Shown: piece by piece, positions 24,007 through 32,173 of the stretch
How positions within the stretch are numbered: position 1 is the first letter of the stretch
How the letters are laid out: every line of letters begins with the position of its first letter
NCBI RefSeq assembly: GCF_000518265.1
Contig: NZ_JADG01000003.1
Span: 930,001 to 994,000 of the forward strand
Length of the DNA: 64,000 bases
From: Actinomadura oligospora ATCC 43269
GTDB taxonomy: Bacteria; Actinomycetota; Actinomycetes; Streptosporangiales; Streptosporangiaceae
Reading direction: 5' to 3'
Position numbers and translations under genes: made by a program
The notes under the pieces: generated by a model
What the model was told of the DNA's origin: nothing
Database searches by the model: none
Seen by the model: only the letters and a program-made list of their open reading frames with translations

Positions 24007-25471
24007 ATGCCCAGGAATCCGGTCAGGATCAGCCGGGCCCGACGTGCGGAGCTGCAGCGCACGGCGCAGGACATCCGCCGGTCAGGTCAGCGTGCCCGCT
24101 GGGACGTGGAACGTATCGCCGCCGCCATCCTCACCGAGCTGCCCGACCTGCTGCCGTTGGAGGCGTGGCGGCTGGCGTTCGGCTGGTCCCGCCGCCAGGT
24201 CGTCGAAGCCGTCCAAGACCTCTATCGCGCTGACGGGCTCGCTCCGCCGCCGGTCAACACCTCCATGCTGTGCCGGTGGGAGCACGGCGAGGTCGCCCAG
24301 CCGTCCCTGGACTACTGCCGAAACCTCGCGCGCCTGTACCGCACCGACCTGGTCAGCCTGGGCCTGCTGCCCTCCTCGGTGTTGCTTCCCCCGGCGGCCC
24401 GAGGCCCGCGCTACCGTCACTGGCAAGCGACGGCGACCTGGGACGGGCAGGCAATGACAAGCTCCGACGACACCACCCCGCTGGCGGCGCTGCGCGAATC
24501 CATCCAGCTCGCCCTCGAAGCCGAAGGAGCCGCCGGCGGACCCCTGGTCCGCGACCAACTGCAGTCCGCCGTCACCTACTACTCGCTCAACTTCTCCTCC
24601 TATGCCCCCCAGCCAGCTCGCCCTCGAAGTGCACCAGACCCGGGCGCTGACCGCCGCGATGCTGCACCAGCGCCAGACCGAGGCCGACCGGGCCGAGCTG
24701 CGGCGCCTGGCGGGCTGGCTGTCGGCGCTGGTCGGCAACCTGGCGTATGTGCTCGCCGACAATCCCGCCGCGCAGATCCATCTGGCCACCGCCGCCCGCC
24801 TGGGCACCGCAGTCGGCGAGAACCACCTGATCTGCTGGTCCCTGGGAGCACAAGCGATGGTCGCCAACACCCAGCAGCACTTCGCCGAGGGCCTAGAACT
24901 GTCGCTTCAAGCCCTCGAATACGCCGACACGCCCCTGCGACGCGCCCAGATCCTCGCCTGGTGCCAGTTGCGGTCCCTGGCCGGCCTCGGTGACCAGCAC
25001 GCCTCCGAAGCCGCCCAGATCATGGCCCGTGCCCAAGACGAGATGGCCGTCGACCCGGACGGGGACCAGCCAGGACGGTTCGGGTTCGACCAGCCCGAAC
25101 TCAGGCTCCACCTCGCCGAAGTCAGCCTCCAACTCGGCGACCACGCCAGCGCCCGCACCCACGCGCAGACGTCCCAGAGCATGAAGACCGTCGGCGGACC
25201 AGGGTGGGCAGCGGCGACCTTGACGCTCGCCCGCGGCGAGGCCGCCCGGCACCGGTTCGGCGACGCCGCCGCGCTCGCCGACGAAGTCCTGGACGCCTGC
25301 CCACCAAGCTCGATCCGAGAGACCAGCCGCGCCCGGCTCCGCGACCTCGACCACGACCTGTTCACCACCCCCACCCCCGCCCGCGAAGCCCGCGAGCTCC
25401 GCGAGCGGATCCGAGCACTGCCAGCCCTAGTGGCGGTCGGGCAGCTCAGCGACGAACCCAACGGCATGTAA
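24007..25471 (+). pseudogene. XRE regulator with TPR-like domain, split by a frameshift
   Basis: The first frame (from 24007) gives a helix-turn-helix protein with NTSMLCRWEHGEVAQPSLDYCR and reads to DQLQSAVTYYSLNFSSYAP. The helical, TPR-like rest (SQLALEVHQTRALTAAML ... YADTPLRRAQILAW) is in another frame, from 24602 to 25471. The two join smoothly if one base is removed from the six C at 24605-24610. Related regulators are single chains of about 480 residues. Either the gene is broken, the C-tract is a sequencing error or phase switch, or the TPR part is made separately from the ATG at 24602, which lacks a ribosome site. It diverges from the radical SAM operon and is its likely regulator. 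Confidence 0.75.
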
Positions 25472-25500
25472 CCCGGCCCCGGCCGAGGAGACCCAGATAT

Positions 25501-25528
25501 CCGGGCGGCCAGCAAGGTGGTCGCCCGG
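25501..25528. terminator. Bidirectional hairpin terminator
   Basis: Stem 25501-25510 with 25519-25528 (9 of 10 pairs), 8-nt loop, between the convergent XRE-TPR and sigma-factor genes. Confidence 0.6.
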
Positions 25529-25568
25529 TGGGTTCAGTCTCGCCGGACGGCGCGCGGCGGATTGGTGG

Positions 25569-26600
25569 TCAGCGGGGTGGGAGGGAGCGTGGGAGGCCGA
25601 ACGCTGGGAGGGTGGTGTTCTCGAAGCGGGTGAAGGCGCGGATGCGGTCGCCCGCGAGGCCGAGGACGAAGGTGCCCGTTCCGTGCCGGACGCCGGATGC
25701 GGTGCGCAGGTAGGCGCCGAAGGCGGGCTGGCCGTTCGCGCGGGCCGGGACGAGGTCGAACCGGCGTCCCGAGCTGAAGATGTTCGCGCAGAAGCGGGCC
25801 ACGACGTCCACGCCCTCGTACTCCAGGGGCAGCGGCGGCATGGAGATGAAGACGTCGTCGGTCAGGATGCCGACCAGCGCGTCCACGTCGGCGGATTCGA
25901 AGGCGCTGACGAACTTCGCCACGACCGCGTCCTCGGCGGGCGAGCCGGGTGGCGGGGGCGGCTCGTGGTCGGCGGTGGACCGGTGCTCCCGCAGACCGGC
26001 GCGCGCCCGCTTCAGGGCGCTCTTGACCGAGTCGACACTGGTGTCGAGCATGCCCGCGACCTCGGCGGCCGGGAACCCCAGGACGTCCCGCAGGATGAGG
26101 ACGGCGATCTGGCGGGGCGGCAGCAGCTGGAGGGCGGTCACGAAGGCCAGCGACACGGCCTCGGTCTGCTCGAACCGCGCCTCCGGGCCGGGCGGACGGT
26201 CGAAGGCCCCTTCGAGCAGCGTGTCCGGGTAGGGCTGGAGCCAGACGACCTCGCCGTGCCGCGTCGGCTCCGGCAGGTCGAACGTGGGGAGTTCCGTCTG
26301 CCCGGCGGGACGGCGGCTGGCCGAGCGCAGCGCGCTGAGGCAGGTGTTGGTGGCGATCCGGTAGAGCCAGGTGCGGAGCGAGGCGCGTCCGTCGAATCCC
26401 GCGAGGCCGCGCCAGGCGGACAGCAGGGTGTCCTGGAGCGCGTCCTCGGCGTCCTGGAGTGAACCGAGCATCCGGTAGCAGTGCACCAGCAGTTCCCGGT
26501 GGTGCGGCTCCGTCAGCGTCCGGAACGCATCGCCGTCCCCGCCCCGCGCCCTGCCGATCAGCTCGGCTCCCGTCACGTCCACGTACGCCGCCCTTCCCAT
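25569..26600 (-). CDS. ECF sigma factor with SnoaL-like C-terminal domain (SigG-like)
   Basis: 343 residues. Region 2 is seen as YRMLGSLQDAEDALQDTLL and RTWLYRIATNTCL; region 4 as LPPRQIAVLILRDVLGFPAAEV ... TSVDSVKSALKRARAGL. The C-terminal 110 residues form a SnoaL-like NTF2 fold (FVSAFESADVDALVGILTDD). This is the long ECF type related to mycobacterial SigG, which lacks an anti-sigma gene and is probably controlled by its own C-terminal domain. Start ATG at 26600 agrees with the family start. It diverges from the RibD-like reductase across a near-perfect 24-bp inverted repeat. Confidence 0.9.
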   Translation of the reverse strand: MGRAAYVDVTGAELIGRARGGDGDAFRTLTEPHHRELLVHCYRMLGSLQDAEDALQDTLLSAWRGLAGFDGRASLRTWLYRIATNTCLSALRSASRRPAGQTELPTFDLPEPTRHGEVVWLQPYPDTLLEGAFDRPPGPEARFEQTEAVSLAFVTALQLLPPRQIAVLILRDVLGFPAAEVAGMLDTSVDSVKSALKRARAGLREHRSTADHEPPPPPGSPAEDAVVAKFVSAFESADVDALVGILTDDVFISMPPLPLEYEGVDVVARFCANIFSSGRRFDLVPARANGQPAFGAYLRTASGVRHGTGTFVLGLAGDRIRAFTRFENTTLPAFGLPRSLPPR

Positions 26601-26626
26601 GCCTGCTCTGTCGTCCACCTTGTATG

Positions 26627-26689
26627 GACGCCGCGTGCCCGTGAAAGGGGGCGCCGACAGACCGACCCCTTTCACGGGCACGTGGCGTC
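26627..26689. repeat. 24-bp inverted repeat between divergent genes
   Basis: Arms 26627-26650 and 26666-26689 match at 23 of 24 positions, with a 15-nt loop. It lies between the sigma-factor and RibD-like genes, so any binding protein could control both, and the RNA from either strand would fold. It might also be a leftover of a small mobile element, but no target duplication was seen. Confidence 0.85.
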
Positions 26690-26728
26690 TGCACCGGTGA
26701 CAGTCACGACATCGGTGAGGAGAACGCC

Positions 26729-27307
26729 ATGGGGAAGATCGTCGTCAGTACGAACGTCTCGCTCGACGGGGTCGTCGAGGACCCGGTCGGCGAGGACGGC
26801 CTGAAGGGGCGCGCCTGGTTCCGGCCGGACGAGTCCGCGGACGGCCCGGCGTGGTTCCAGGACGGGCTCGAGGAGTCCAGGACCATCGGGGCGCTGCTGT
26901 TGGGCCGCCTGACCTACCAGTGGTTCGCCGAGCGCTGGCCGTCCCAGACGGGCGAGTGGGCCGACCGGCTCAACGCCGCGCCCAAGTACGTGGTGTCCTC
27001 GACCATCACCGACCTCCCCTGGGCCAACTCGACGGTCCTGAAGGGCGATCTCGCCGACGGGGTCGCGACGCTGCGGCGCGAGGTGGACGGGGACGTCGTC
27101 GTCCACGGCAGCGGGCTGCTCGTCCGCTCGCTGGTGGAACAGGACCTGGTGGACGAGCTGCGGCTGAAGATCCACCCGGTCGTCGTCGGCACGGGCGAGC
27201 GGTTGTTCGGCGCGTCCGGGACCAACAGGAGCCTGCGTCGCGCGGGCACGCGGACGATCGGCGAGGGCATCGTCCTGCTCACCTACCGGACCGCTCGCGA
27301 CGCCTGA
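26729..27307 (+). CDS. RibD C-terminal/dihydrofolate reductase-like protein
   Basis: 192 residues with the YyaP/RibD_C fold: KIVVSTNVSLDGVVEDP at the start, IGALLLGRLTYQWFAERW, KYVVSSTITDLPWANSTVL and DVVVHGSGLLVRSLVEQDLVDE, ending in IHPVVVGTGERLF. These are NADPH-dependent reductases of unknown substrate, common next to ECF sigma factors in actinomycetes. A GAGGAG site precedes the ATG. An 8-bp hairpin follows before the MFS gene. The neighbouring sigma factor probably governs it. Confidence 0.88.
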   Translation: MGKIVVSTNVSLDGVVEDPVGEDGLKGRAWFRPDESADGPAWFQDGLEESRTIGALLLGRLTYQWFAERWPSQTGEWADRLNAAPKYVVSSTITDLPWANSTVLKGDLADGVATLRREVDGDVVVHGSGLLVRSLVEQDLVDELRLKIHPVVVGTGERLFGASGTNRSLRRAGTRTIGEGIVLLTYRTARDA

Positions 27308-27324
27308 ACTCCGTGTCGAAGTGC

Positions 27325-27354
27325 GCCTCCGCTCTGCTCGCGCAGGGCGGAGGC
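27325..27354 (+). terminator. Hairpin between reductase and MFS genes
   Basis: Stem GCCTCCGC (27325-27332) with GCGGAGGC (27347-27354); the loop itself can form a further short stem. No U-tract; partial termination is possible. Confidence 0.5.
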
Positions 27355-27390
27355 CTTCGCCGGTCGACCGTTACGGAGAGGGCTTCACCT

Positions 27391-28824
27391 ATGAACACGA
27401 ACATGTCGGCGAGGGAGCGGTGGCTGCTCGCGCTGACCGCGCTGGCCTCGCTGATGATCGCGCTGGACGCGCTGGTCGTCACCACCGCCCTCCACTCGAT
27501 CGCCCTGGACCTGCACGCCTCCATCGCCGATCTCGAATGGACGGTCAACGCCTACACGCTCCCGTTCGCGGTGCTGCTCATGGCCGGTGCGGCGCTGGGG
27601 GAACGCCATGGACGCCGCCGGGTCCTGGTCGGAGGGCTCGTCCTGTTCGGGGCCGCGTCGGCGGGGTGCGCGCTGGCGCCGAGCCTGGGCTGGCTGATCG
27701 CGACCCGCGCGGTCCAGGGCGCCGCTGCCGCCGCGGTCACGCCGACGGCCCTGTCGGTGCTGTCGGCGGCCGTCGGGCCTGAGCGGCGTCCGCGCATGCT
27801 GGGCCTGTTCGCCTCGATCACCGGACTGGCCACGGCTGGAGGACCGCTCGTCGGGGGCGCGGTCGTCCAGGACCTGGCCTGGCAGTGGATCTTCTGGATC
27901 AACGTCCCCATCGCCGCGGTGCTGGTGCCGGCCGTCCTGGCGCGCATCGACCGGGACGCCGGATCCCCGCGCGCCCTGGACTACCCCGGGATCGGGCTGA
28001 TCAGCGCCGCCGCGTTCGGCCTCGTCTGGGCCTTGGTCAGGGCGAACGACGCCGGATGGGGCAGTGTCGAGATCGTCGCGTCGATGATCGGCGGTGTTGT
28101 CGCGCTCGTGGCGTTCGTCGCCTGGGAGCTGCGCGGCGCGGGCGTCCCGCTCATCCCCATGCGCTTCTTCGCGGCGCGCGGGTTCTCGGCCGGGAACGCG
28201 GCCGGATTCCTGCTGTTCGCGGGCACGTTCAGCGGCGCGTTCTTCTTCGCCCAGTTCCTGCAGATCGTCCTGGGGCACGGCCCGCTGGCCGCCGGACTGC
28301 TGCTGCTCCCCTGGACGGTGACGCTCTTCGTGGTCGCGCCGATCGCGGGCGCGCAGATCAACCGGATCGGCGCCCGGACGCTGGTGTCGGCGGGCATGCT
28401 CCTGCAAGCGGCCGGGTTCGGATGCATAGCGCTCATCGCCGGGCCCGGGATGTCGTATGCGCTGCTCGTCCTGCCCTTCGCGGTCTCCGGAGCGGGGTTG
28501 TCGATGGCGATTCCGGCGGCGCAGAGCGCGGTCATCGGGGCCGTCCCACAGGCGGCGATCGGCGCGGCCTCGGGAACGTTCAATACCGCTCGCCAACTCG
28601 GCGGGGCCTTCGGAATCGCGATCACCACGGCGGTCTTCACGGGGTGGGGCGGGATCGGCTCCGTCTCGTCCTTCGAGGACGGCTTCGGCCCCGCCGTCGC
28701 CGTGGCGGCGGCCCTGGCCCTCGCGGGAGCCGCGATCGGCCTTCTCCTCCCACGCCGGACGGCCCCGGTCGGCGTCCGTCCTCCCGGGCCGGTGAAAGCG
28801 ACGACGGGCGGCCCGCAGATGTGA
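27391..28824 (+). CDS. DHA2/EmrB-type MFS drug transporter
   Basis: 477 residues, about 14 membrane segments. IALDALVVTTALHSIALDL in helix 1, GERHGRRRVLVGG in the motif-A loop, and RAVQGAAAAAVTPTALSVL in helix 5 identify the family. It exports hydrophobic compounds with proton exchange. GGAGAGG lies about 9 nt before the ATG. It follows the RibD-like reductase in the same direction, separated by a hairpin. No dedicated regulator is adjacent except the ECF sigma factor two genes upstream. Confidence 0.9.
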   Translation: MNTNMSARERWLLALTALASLMIALDALVVTTALHSIALDLHASIADLEWTVNAYTLPFAVLLMAGAALGERHGRRRVLVGGLVLFGAASAGCALAPSLGWLIATRAVQGAAAAAVTPTALSVLSAAVGPERRPRMLGLFASITGLATAGGPLVGGAVVQDLAWQWIFWINVPIAAVLVPAVLARIDRDAGSPRALDYPGIGLISAAAFGLVWALVRANDAGWGSVEIVASMIGGVVALVAFVAWELRGAGVPLIPMRFFAARGFSAGNAAGFLLFAGTFSGAFFFAQFLQIVLGHGPLAAGLLLLPWTVTLFVVAPIAGAQINRIGARTLVSAGMLLQAAGFGCIALIAGPGMSYALLVLPFAVSGAGLSMAIPAAQSAVIGAVPQAAIGAASGTFNTARQLGGAFGIAITTAVFTGWGGIGSVSSFEDGFGPAVAVAAALALAGAAIGLLLPRRTAPVGVRPPGPVKATTGGPQM

Positions 28825-28859
28825 TCACGATGGGCCCCCCGACCGCTGGAGATGCCTCG

Positions 28860-29092
28860 ATGATCGCCGACGACTTCGGAATCCGCGTGCTCGACCTCGA
28901 CCGCGCCGAGCGCGGCGTCCGGGGCACCTCCGTCCAGAGGACGTCCCGCACCTGCCGGACCTCCGCTCCCCCGGCCTGGGTGCCGGAGCCCTCGCGTGGT
29001 CACCCGACGGCCGCTGGCTGGCAGCGAACGTGGACGGCGAGTTCCACCCCATGGATCCGACCGAGGTCTACGTCTTCCGCGTCCCCGAATGA
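28860..29092 (+). pseudogene. Fragment of a beta-propeller protein
   Basis: Two frames contain pieces of one propeller. The first reads MIADDFGIRVLDLDRAERGV from 28860. The second, shifted, ends ALAWSPDGRWLAANVDGE ... PTEVYVFRVPE before a stop at 29092. The SPDGRWLA unit is a classic WD40-like strand pair. Everything else of the gene is gone. It lies directly after the MFS gene and next to the DUF4132 gene. Confidence 0.5.
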
Positions 29093-29119
29093 CCGCGCCC
29101 ACGAGGACGGCCCGGCGAA

Positions 29120-31651
29120 TCACGGGGTCTTCGTGAGGGCGTCGAGTTGACTCAGGATCGACGGGTCCTTGATTTCGTCGTCCCCGGCGAGAAGGAGCAC
29201 CTTGCTCAGGATGACGCTCGTCATTCGGTCGTCGTCGGCGAAAGGGAGGAAGAGGCGGCGGTGCGCGGTCTTGCCGAACGAGGCGGGCACGACGCACAGG
29301 TAGCCGCCCGGCTCGACGTGGATGCTGCCGCTGTTCAGGTGCACGCGGTAGGTCGCCCGGGTGCCCTTCACGACGGCTGAGTGCCCGTCGACGGTGACCT
29401 GGGACAGGCCCAGGTCGGTGATGAGCGCTCCGAGAACCTGCGCGCGACTGGCCGCCTGCGCCGGGGAGAGGTACGCCTCCGGCTCGGTTCCGGCGACCGA
29501 CACCATCAGGTCCAGGTCCCGCATGACCTCGGAGAACACCACCGGCGGCACGTCGGCGAGCGGCACGGGCGCGCCGCCGACGCTGCCCGACCCGGTCGGG
29601 TCTCCGTAGCGGGCCGGGGCGCGGCGTCCGCCGGTCAGGAAGCGGATCTCGCCGACGTGGACGTCGCCCATTCCGAAGTAGCCGTGGAAGTCGCAGCGCA
29701 CGGCGGCGATGAGGCCGTCCCCGGCGGCGCGGGTCGCCTGGTGGGCGTCGAACTCGCCGTGCGTGAACCAGCCGCGGCCGGACAGCAACTGGCCCGCCAC
29801 CTGGCCGTTGACGGTCTGACCGGCGAACCGCCGTGACACGTCGCCCGCTTCACGCTCCGCCGGAGTGAGGACGTACAGCTCGCGGAACACCTGCTTGACG
29901 GGCTGCGTGAGACGACGCCGCACGATCTCCGCCTGCCACTCGCCGAGCAGCCGCCGTTCGTGCAGGTCGACGGGGTGGACGGCGGTGACCGGGCCGGTCG
30001 TGTCGACCCGGTCGAGCAGGTCGATCGTGCCCGCTTCGTCCCGCCAGAGCAGGGTGGGCAGCATCGCCGCACCCGCGGGCAGCGACATGAGGCGGGACAG
30101 CTCGTCCGGTGTGAGGGTGGTGGAGGTGGAGACGAGCCGTTCCACCAGGCCGGTCCGCATGCGGCGCGCCTGGTCCCGCAGAAGCTCCTGGTGTTCGCGT
30201 AGTTCCTGGTAGGCGGGGTCGGAGCGGACGGCGGACGGCACCGACTTCAGCGTCTTGCCCGCCCGGCTGACCGCCAGCTTCGGGTCGGCGCCCTCGAACC
30301 GCAACGCGATCCGGTAGTCGCCGACCTGCGCCTCGGTGGGGGTTTCGGTGGCGATGCGGGCCTCGCAGTCCCATTCGAGGCGGCTCGCGTCGGGGAACCC
30401 GGTCACCTGCGCCAGGTGGTCGAGCGCGACCGAGATCGCGGCGGCGTGGCTGTGCCGCCGGTTGGGACCGAGCTTGGGGCCCTTCTTCGCGATCTCGCGC
30501 AGCGCCAGATAGCGATCCAGGACGGTCTCGTCCGGGGCCAGGGGCAGCATCCCGAACGCGGCGATGCCCTGGAGCGCGTTGCGCTTGACGCGTTTCTGGA
30601 CCTGGGCGCGGTTCCAGCCCATGACCGCCGACGTCAGCTCGCTCGGGACGAGCTTCAGCAGGCGCTGGGCGGCTTCCTCGCCCGCTTCCCCGATCGCGGC
30701 CAGGAGGGCGGCACGGTCCTGGCGGGTGACCTCGTCGGCGGGCATCGCCCGGATCAGGCGCATCAGCGACGCGGCGCGCCCCAGGCCGAACAGTGGCAGC
30801 AACGCGTCGGCGTCACCTGCGCGCAGCCGCCAGTCGAACGCCCGGCGCTGCTCCTCCACGGGCCGATCCCGCAGGAGGTCGAGCAGGGCGTCGCGTTCGG
30901 TGCCGGTCAGTTCCGCGATACCGAGGTGGTCGGCCACGTGCTGGTCGCCGGGCCAGGTCAGCGCCTCTTGGACGAACCGCACGCCGCGCGGGACCGGCGC
31001 TTTGGGAAAGTCGTCCCACTCGGCCGGGGGCGAGGACGAGACCAGGCGCCAGGTCAGCTCGTCCACATGGTCTCTGACGGCGTTTGCGCAGGCCAGATGC
31101 ATGATGTCTCTGCCGAGGTAGCGGTCGTCCGCGTAGGCCCGTTCGACCACGGTGGCGTCCAGGGCCCCGGCGCCGTGCAGCGCGTCGAGGATCCGTGTCA
31201 CGGTCTCGCGGCGCAGGACGCCCAGCGGGGTGAAGATCAGCAGCCGCAGCAGGTGGGTGTCGGCGGCGTTGACGGCGCGGTCGGCCACCTCGTCCAGTTG
31301 CAGCCGGTGACGGACGTCGACCTCGAGGTACGCGGCGAGCAGGGCCTTCCGGCGAGCGGACGGCCAGGGCGTGGTGAGCAGGTCGGCGATGTCGTCCGGC
31401 CGGACGACCGGGAAGGCGGCGTCGTAGAGTTCGTCGATCTCGGCGAGGATGTCGTCGATGTGCGGCGCGAAGTTGCCGTACACCAGGTCGTCGGCCCGCT
31501 CGATCCGGTGCCGGATCTCCTCCGCGACGTCCCGCATGGCCGTCAGGGCGGCGGCCTTCGACGCCTCCTGCGCCCTTTCCACCAGCCGCCACAGCGCCTG
31601 GCGTTGTTCGGCGACGACGTCGATGTACTTCTCCGGGACGGATCGCTCCAT
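29120..31651 (-). CDS. DUF4132-family giant protein
   Basis: 843 residues. The first 550 residues are mostly alpha-helical, HEAT-like, and the last third is the DUF4132 domain with KQVFRELYVLTPAEREAGD, SRRFAGQTVNGQVAGQLL, VAAVRCDFHGYFG-like IAAVRCDFHGYFG, and the end DDEIKDPSILSQLD. DUF4132 proteins (for example YehI and relatives of MolR) have unknown function and are often found with ATPases or other accessory genes in conflict-like loci. The ribosome site GGGAGG is inside the final Gly-Gly-stop codons of the upstream small gene, 5 nt from this start, so translation is coupled. No enzyme active site is recognised. Confidence 0.82.
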   Translation of the reverse strand: MERSVPEKYIDVVAEQRQALWRLVERAQEASKAAALTAMRDVAEEIRHRIERADDLVYGNFAPHIDDILAEIDELYDAAFPVVRPDDIADLLTTPWPSARRKALLAAYLEVDVRHRLQLDEVADRAVNAADTHLLRLLIFTPLGVLRRETVTRILDALHGAGALDATVVERAYADDRYLGRDIMHLACANAVRDHVDELTWRLVSSSPPAEWDDFPKAPVPRGVRFVQEALTWPGDQHVADHLGIAELTGTERDALLDLLRDRPVEEQRRAFDWRLRAGDADALLPLFGLGRAASLMRLIRAMPADEVTRQDRAALLAAIGEAGEEAAQRLLKLVPSELTSAVMGWNRAQVQKRVKRNALQGIAAFGMLPLAPDETVLDRYLALREIAKKGPKLGPNRRHSHAAAISVALDHLAQVTGFPDASRLEWDCEARIATETPTEAQVGDYRIALRFEGADPKLAVSRAGKTLKSVPSAVRSDPAYQELREHQELLRDQARRMRTGLVERLVSTSTTLTPDELSRLMSLPAGAAMLPTLLWRDEAGTIDLLDRVDTTGPVTAVHPVDLHERRLLGEWQAEIVRRRLTQPVKQVFRELYVLTPAEREAGDVSRRFAGQTVNGQVAGQLLSGRGWFTHGEFDAHQATRAAGDGLIAAVRCDFHGYFGMGDVHVGEIRFLTGGRRAPARYGDPTGSGSVGGAPVPLADVPPVVFSEVMRDLDLMVSVAGTEPEAYLSPAQAASRAQVLGALITDLGLSQVTVDGHSAVVKGTRATYRVHLNSGSIHVEPGGYLCVVPASFGKTAHRRLFLPFADDDRMTSVILSKVLLLAGDDEIKDPSILSQLDALTKTP

Positions 31652-31656
31652 GGTGA

Positions 31657-32079
31657 TCAGCCTCCCGCCAGCGCGACCAGCCGCAGGAACACGACCGGTT
31701 CGCCGAGCCGCAGCGTGACCTGCTCGTCCAGCTCGGTGACCTGCCGTCCGCCGACGAAGACGGCGAACGTGCCCCGGGAGAAGGCCCGGTGCGCCCGGGT
31801 CACTTCCGTGGTGACGTCCGGGGCCGTCGGCTCCCCCGGTGGCAACTTGATCGCACCGGCGGCGGCCTGCGCCCGGATCTCGTCGTCGGACAGGTACTGC
31901 CGGTCGAGGGTCCGGCGACAGCGCGCCGCGTCCACGCCCAGCTCCCGGACCTGCTCCTCGACCGTGCGCCGGATCAGCTCCCGGACCGTCGTGCGCTCCC
32001 CGGCCAGCCGCACCAGCACCGCCGGGACGTCCTCGCCGGACGCGCCGGGCCTCCGGCTGCGCACCTCGATGTCGACCAT
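31657..32079 (-). CDS. Ubiquitin/ThiS-like beta-grasp protein ending in Gly-Gly
   Basis: 140 residues. The layout is that of a beta-grasp fold: strand VDIEVRSR, strand AVLVRLAGE, helix TVRELIRRTVEEQVREL, a helical insert of about 50 residues, then FAVFVGGRQVTELDEQVTL and a last strand VVFLRLVALAGG that runs to the C-terminus. ThiS and MoaD share the TVxELL helix, the GD-type turn before the last strand (here LGEP) and the terminal GG. So the protein may be adenylated, thiocarboxylated or conjugated; no E1-like gene is in the window. Caution: the GG codons also form the ribosome site of the DUF4132 gene. The ATG at 32079 is preferred over one 30 nt upstream; TAGGGT stands 7 nt before it. Confidence 0.7.
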   Translation of the reverse strand: MVDIEVRSRRPGASGEDVPAVLVRLAGERTTVRELIRRTVEEQVRELGVDAARCRRTLDRQYLSDDEIRAQAAAGAIKLPPGEPTAPDVTTEVTRAHRAFSRGTFAVFVGGRQVTELDEQVTLRLGEPVVFLRLVALAGG

Positions 32080-32086
32080 GGCGGCC

Positions 32087-32092
32087 ACCCTA
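32087..32092 (-). promoter_or_regulatory. -10 hexamer of a likely leaderless promoter
   Basis: TAGGGT on the minus strand, 7 nt before the ATG of the beta-grasp gene; it would drive the beta-grasp/DUF4132 operon. Confidence 0.45.
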
Positions 32093-32173
32093 GAGGCGCG
32101 CACGGACAATCAGCGCGAACCACAGCGACGCCGGGCCGCCGCCCGCCCCTCCCGCCACCGCTGGAGCGATGAC

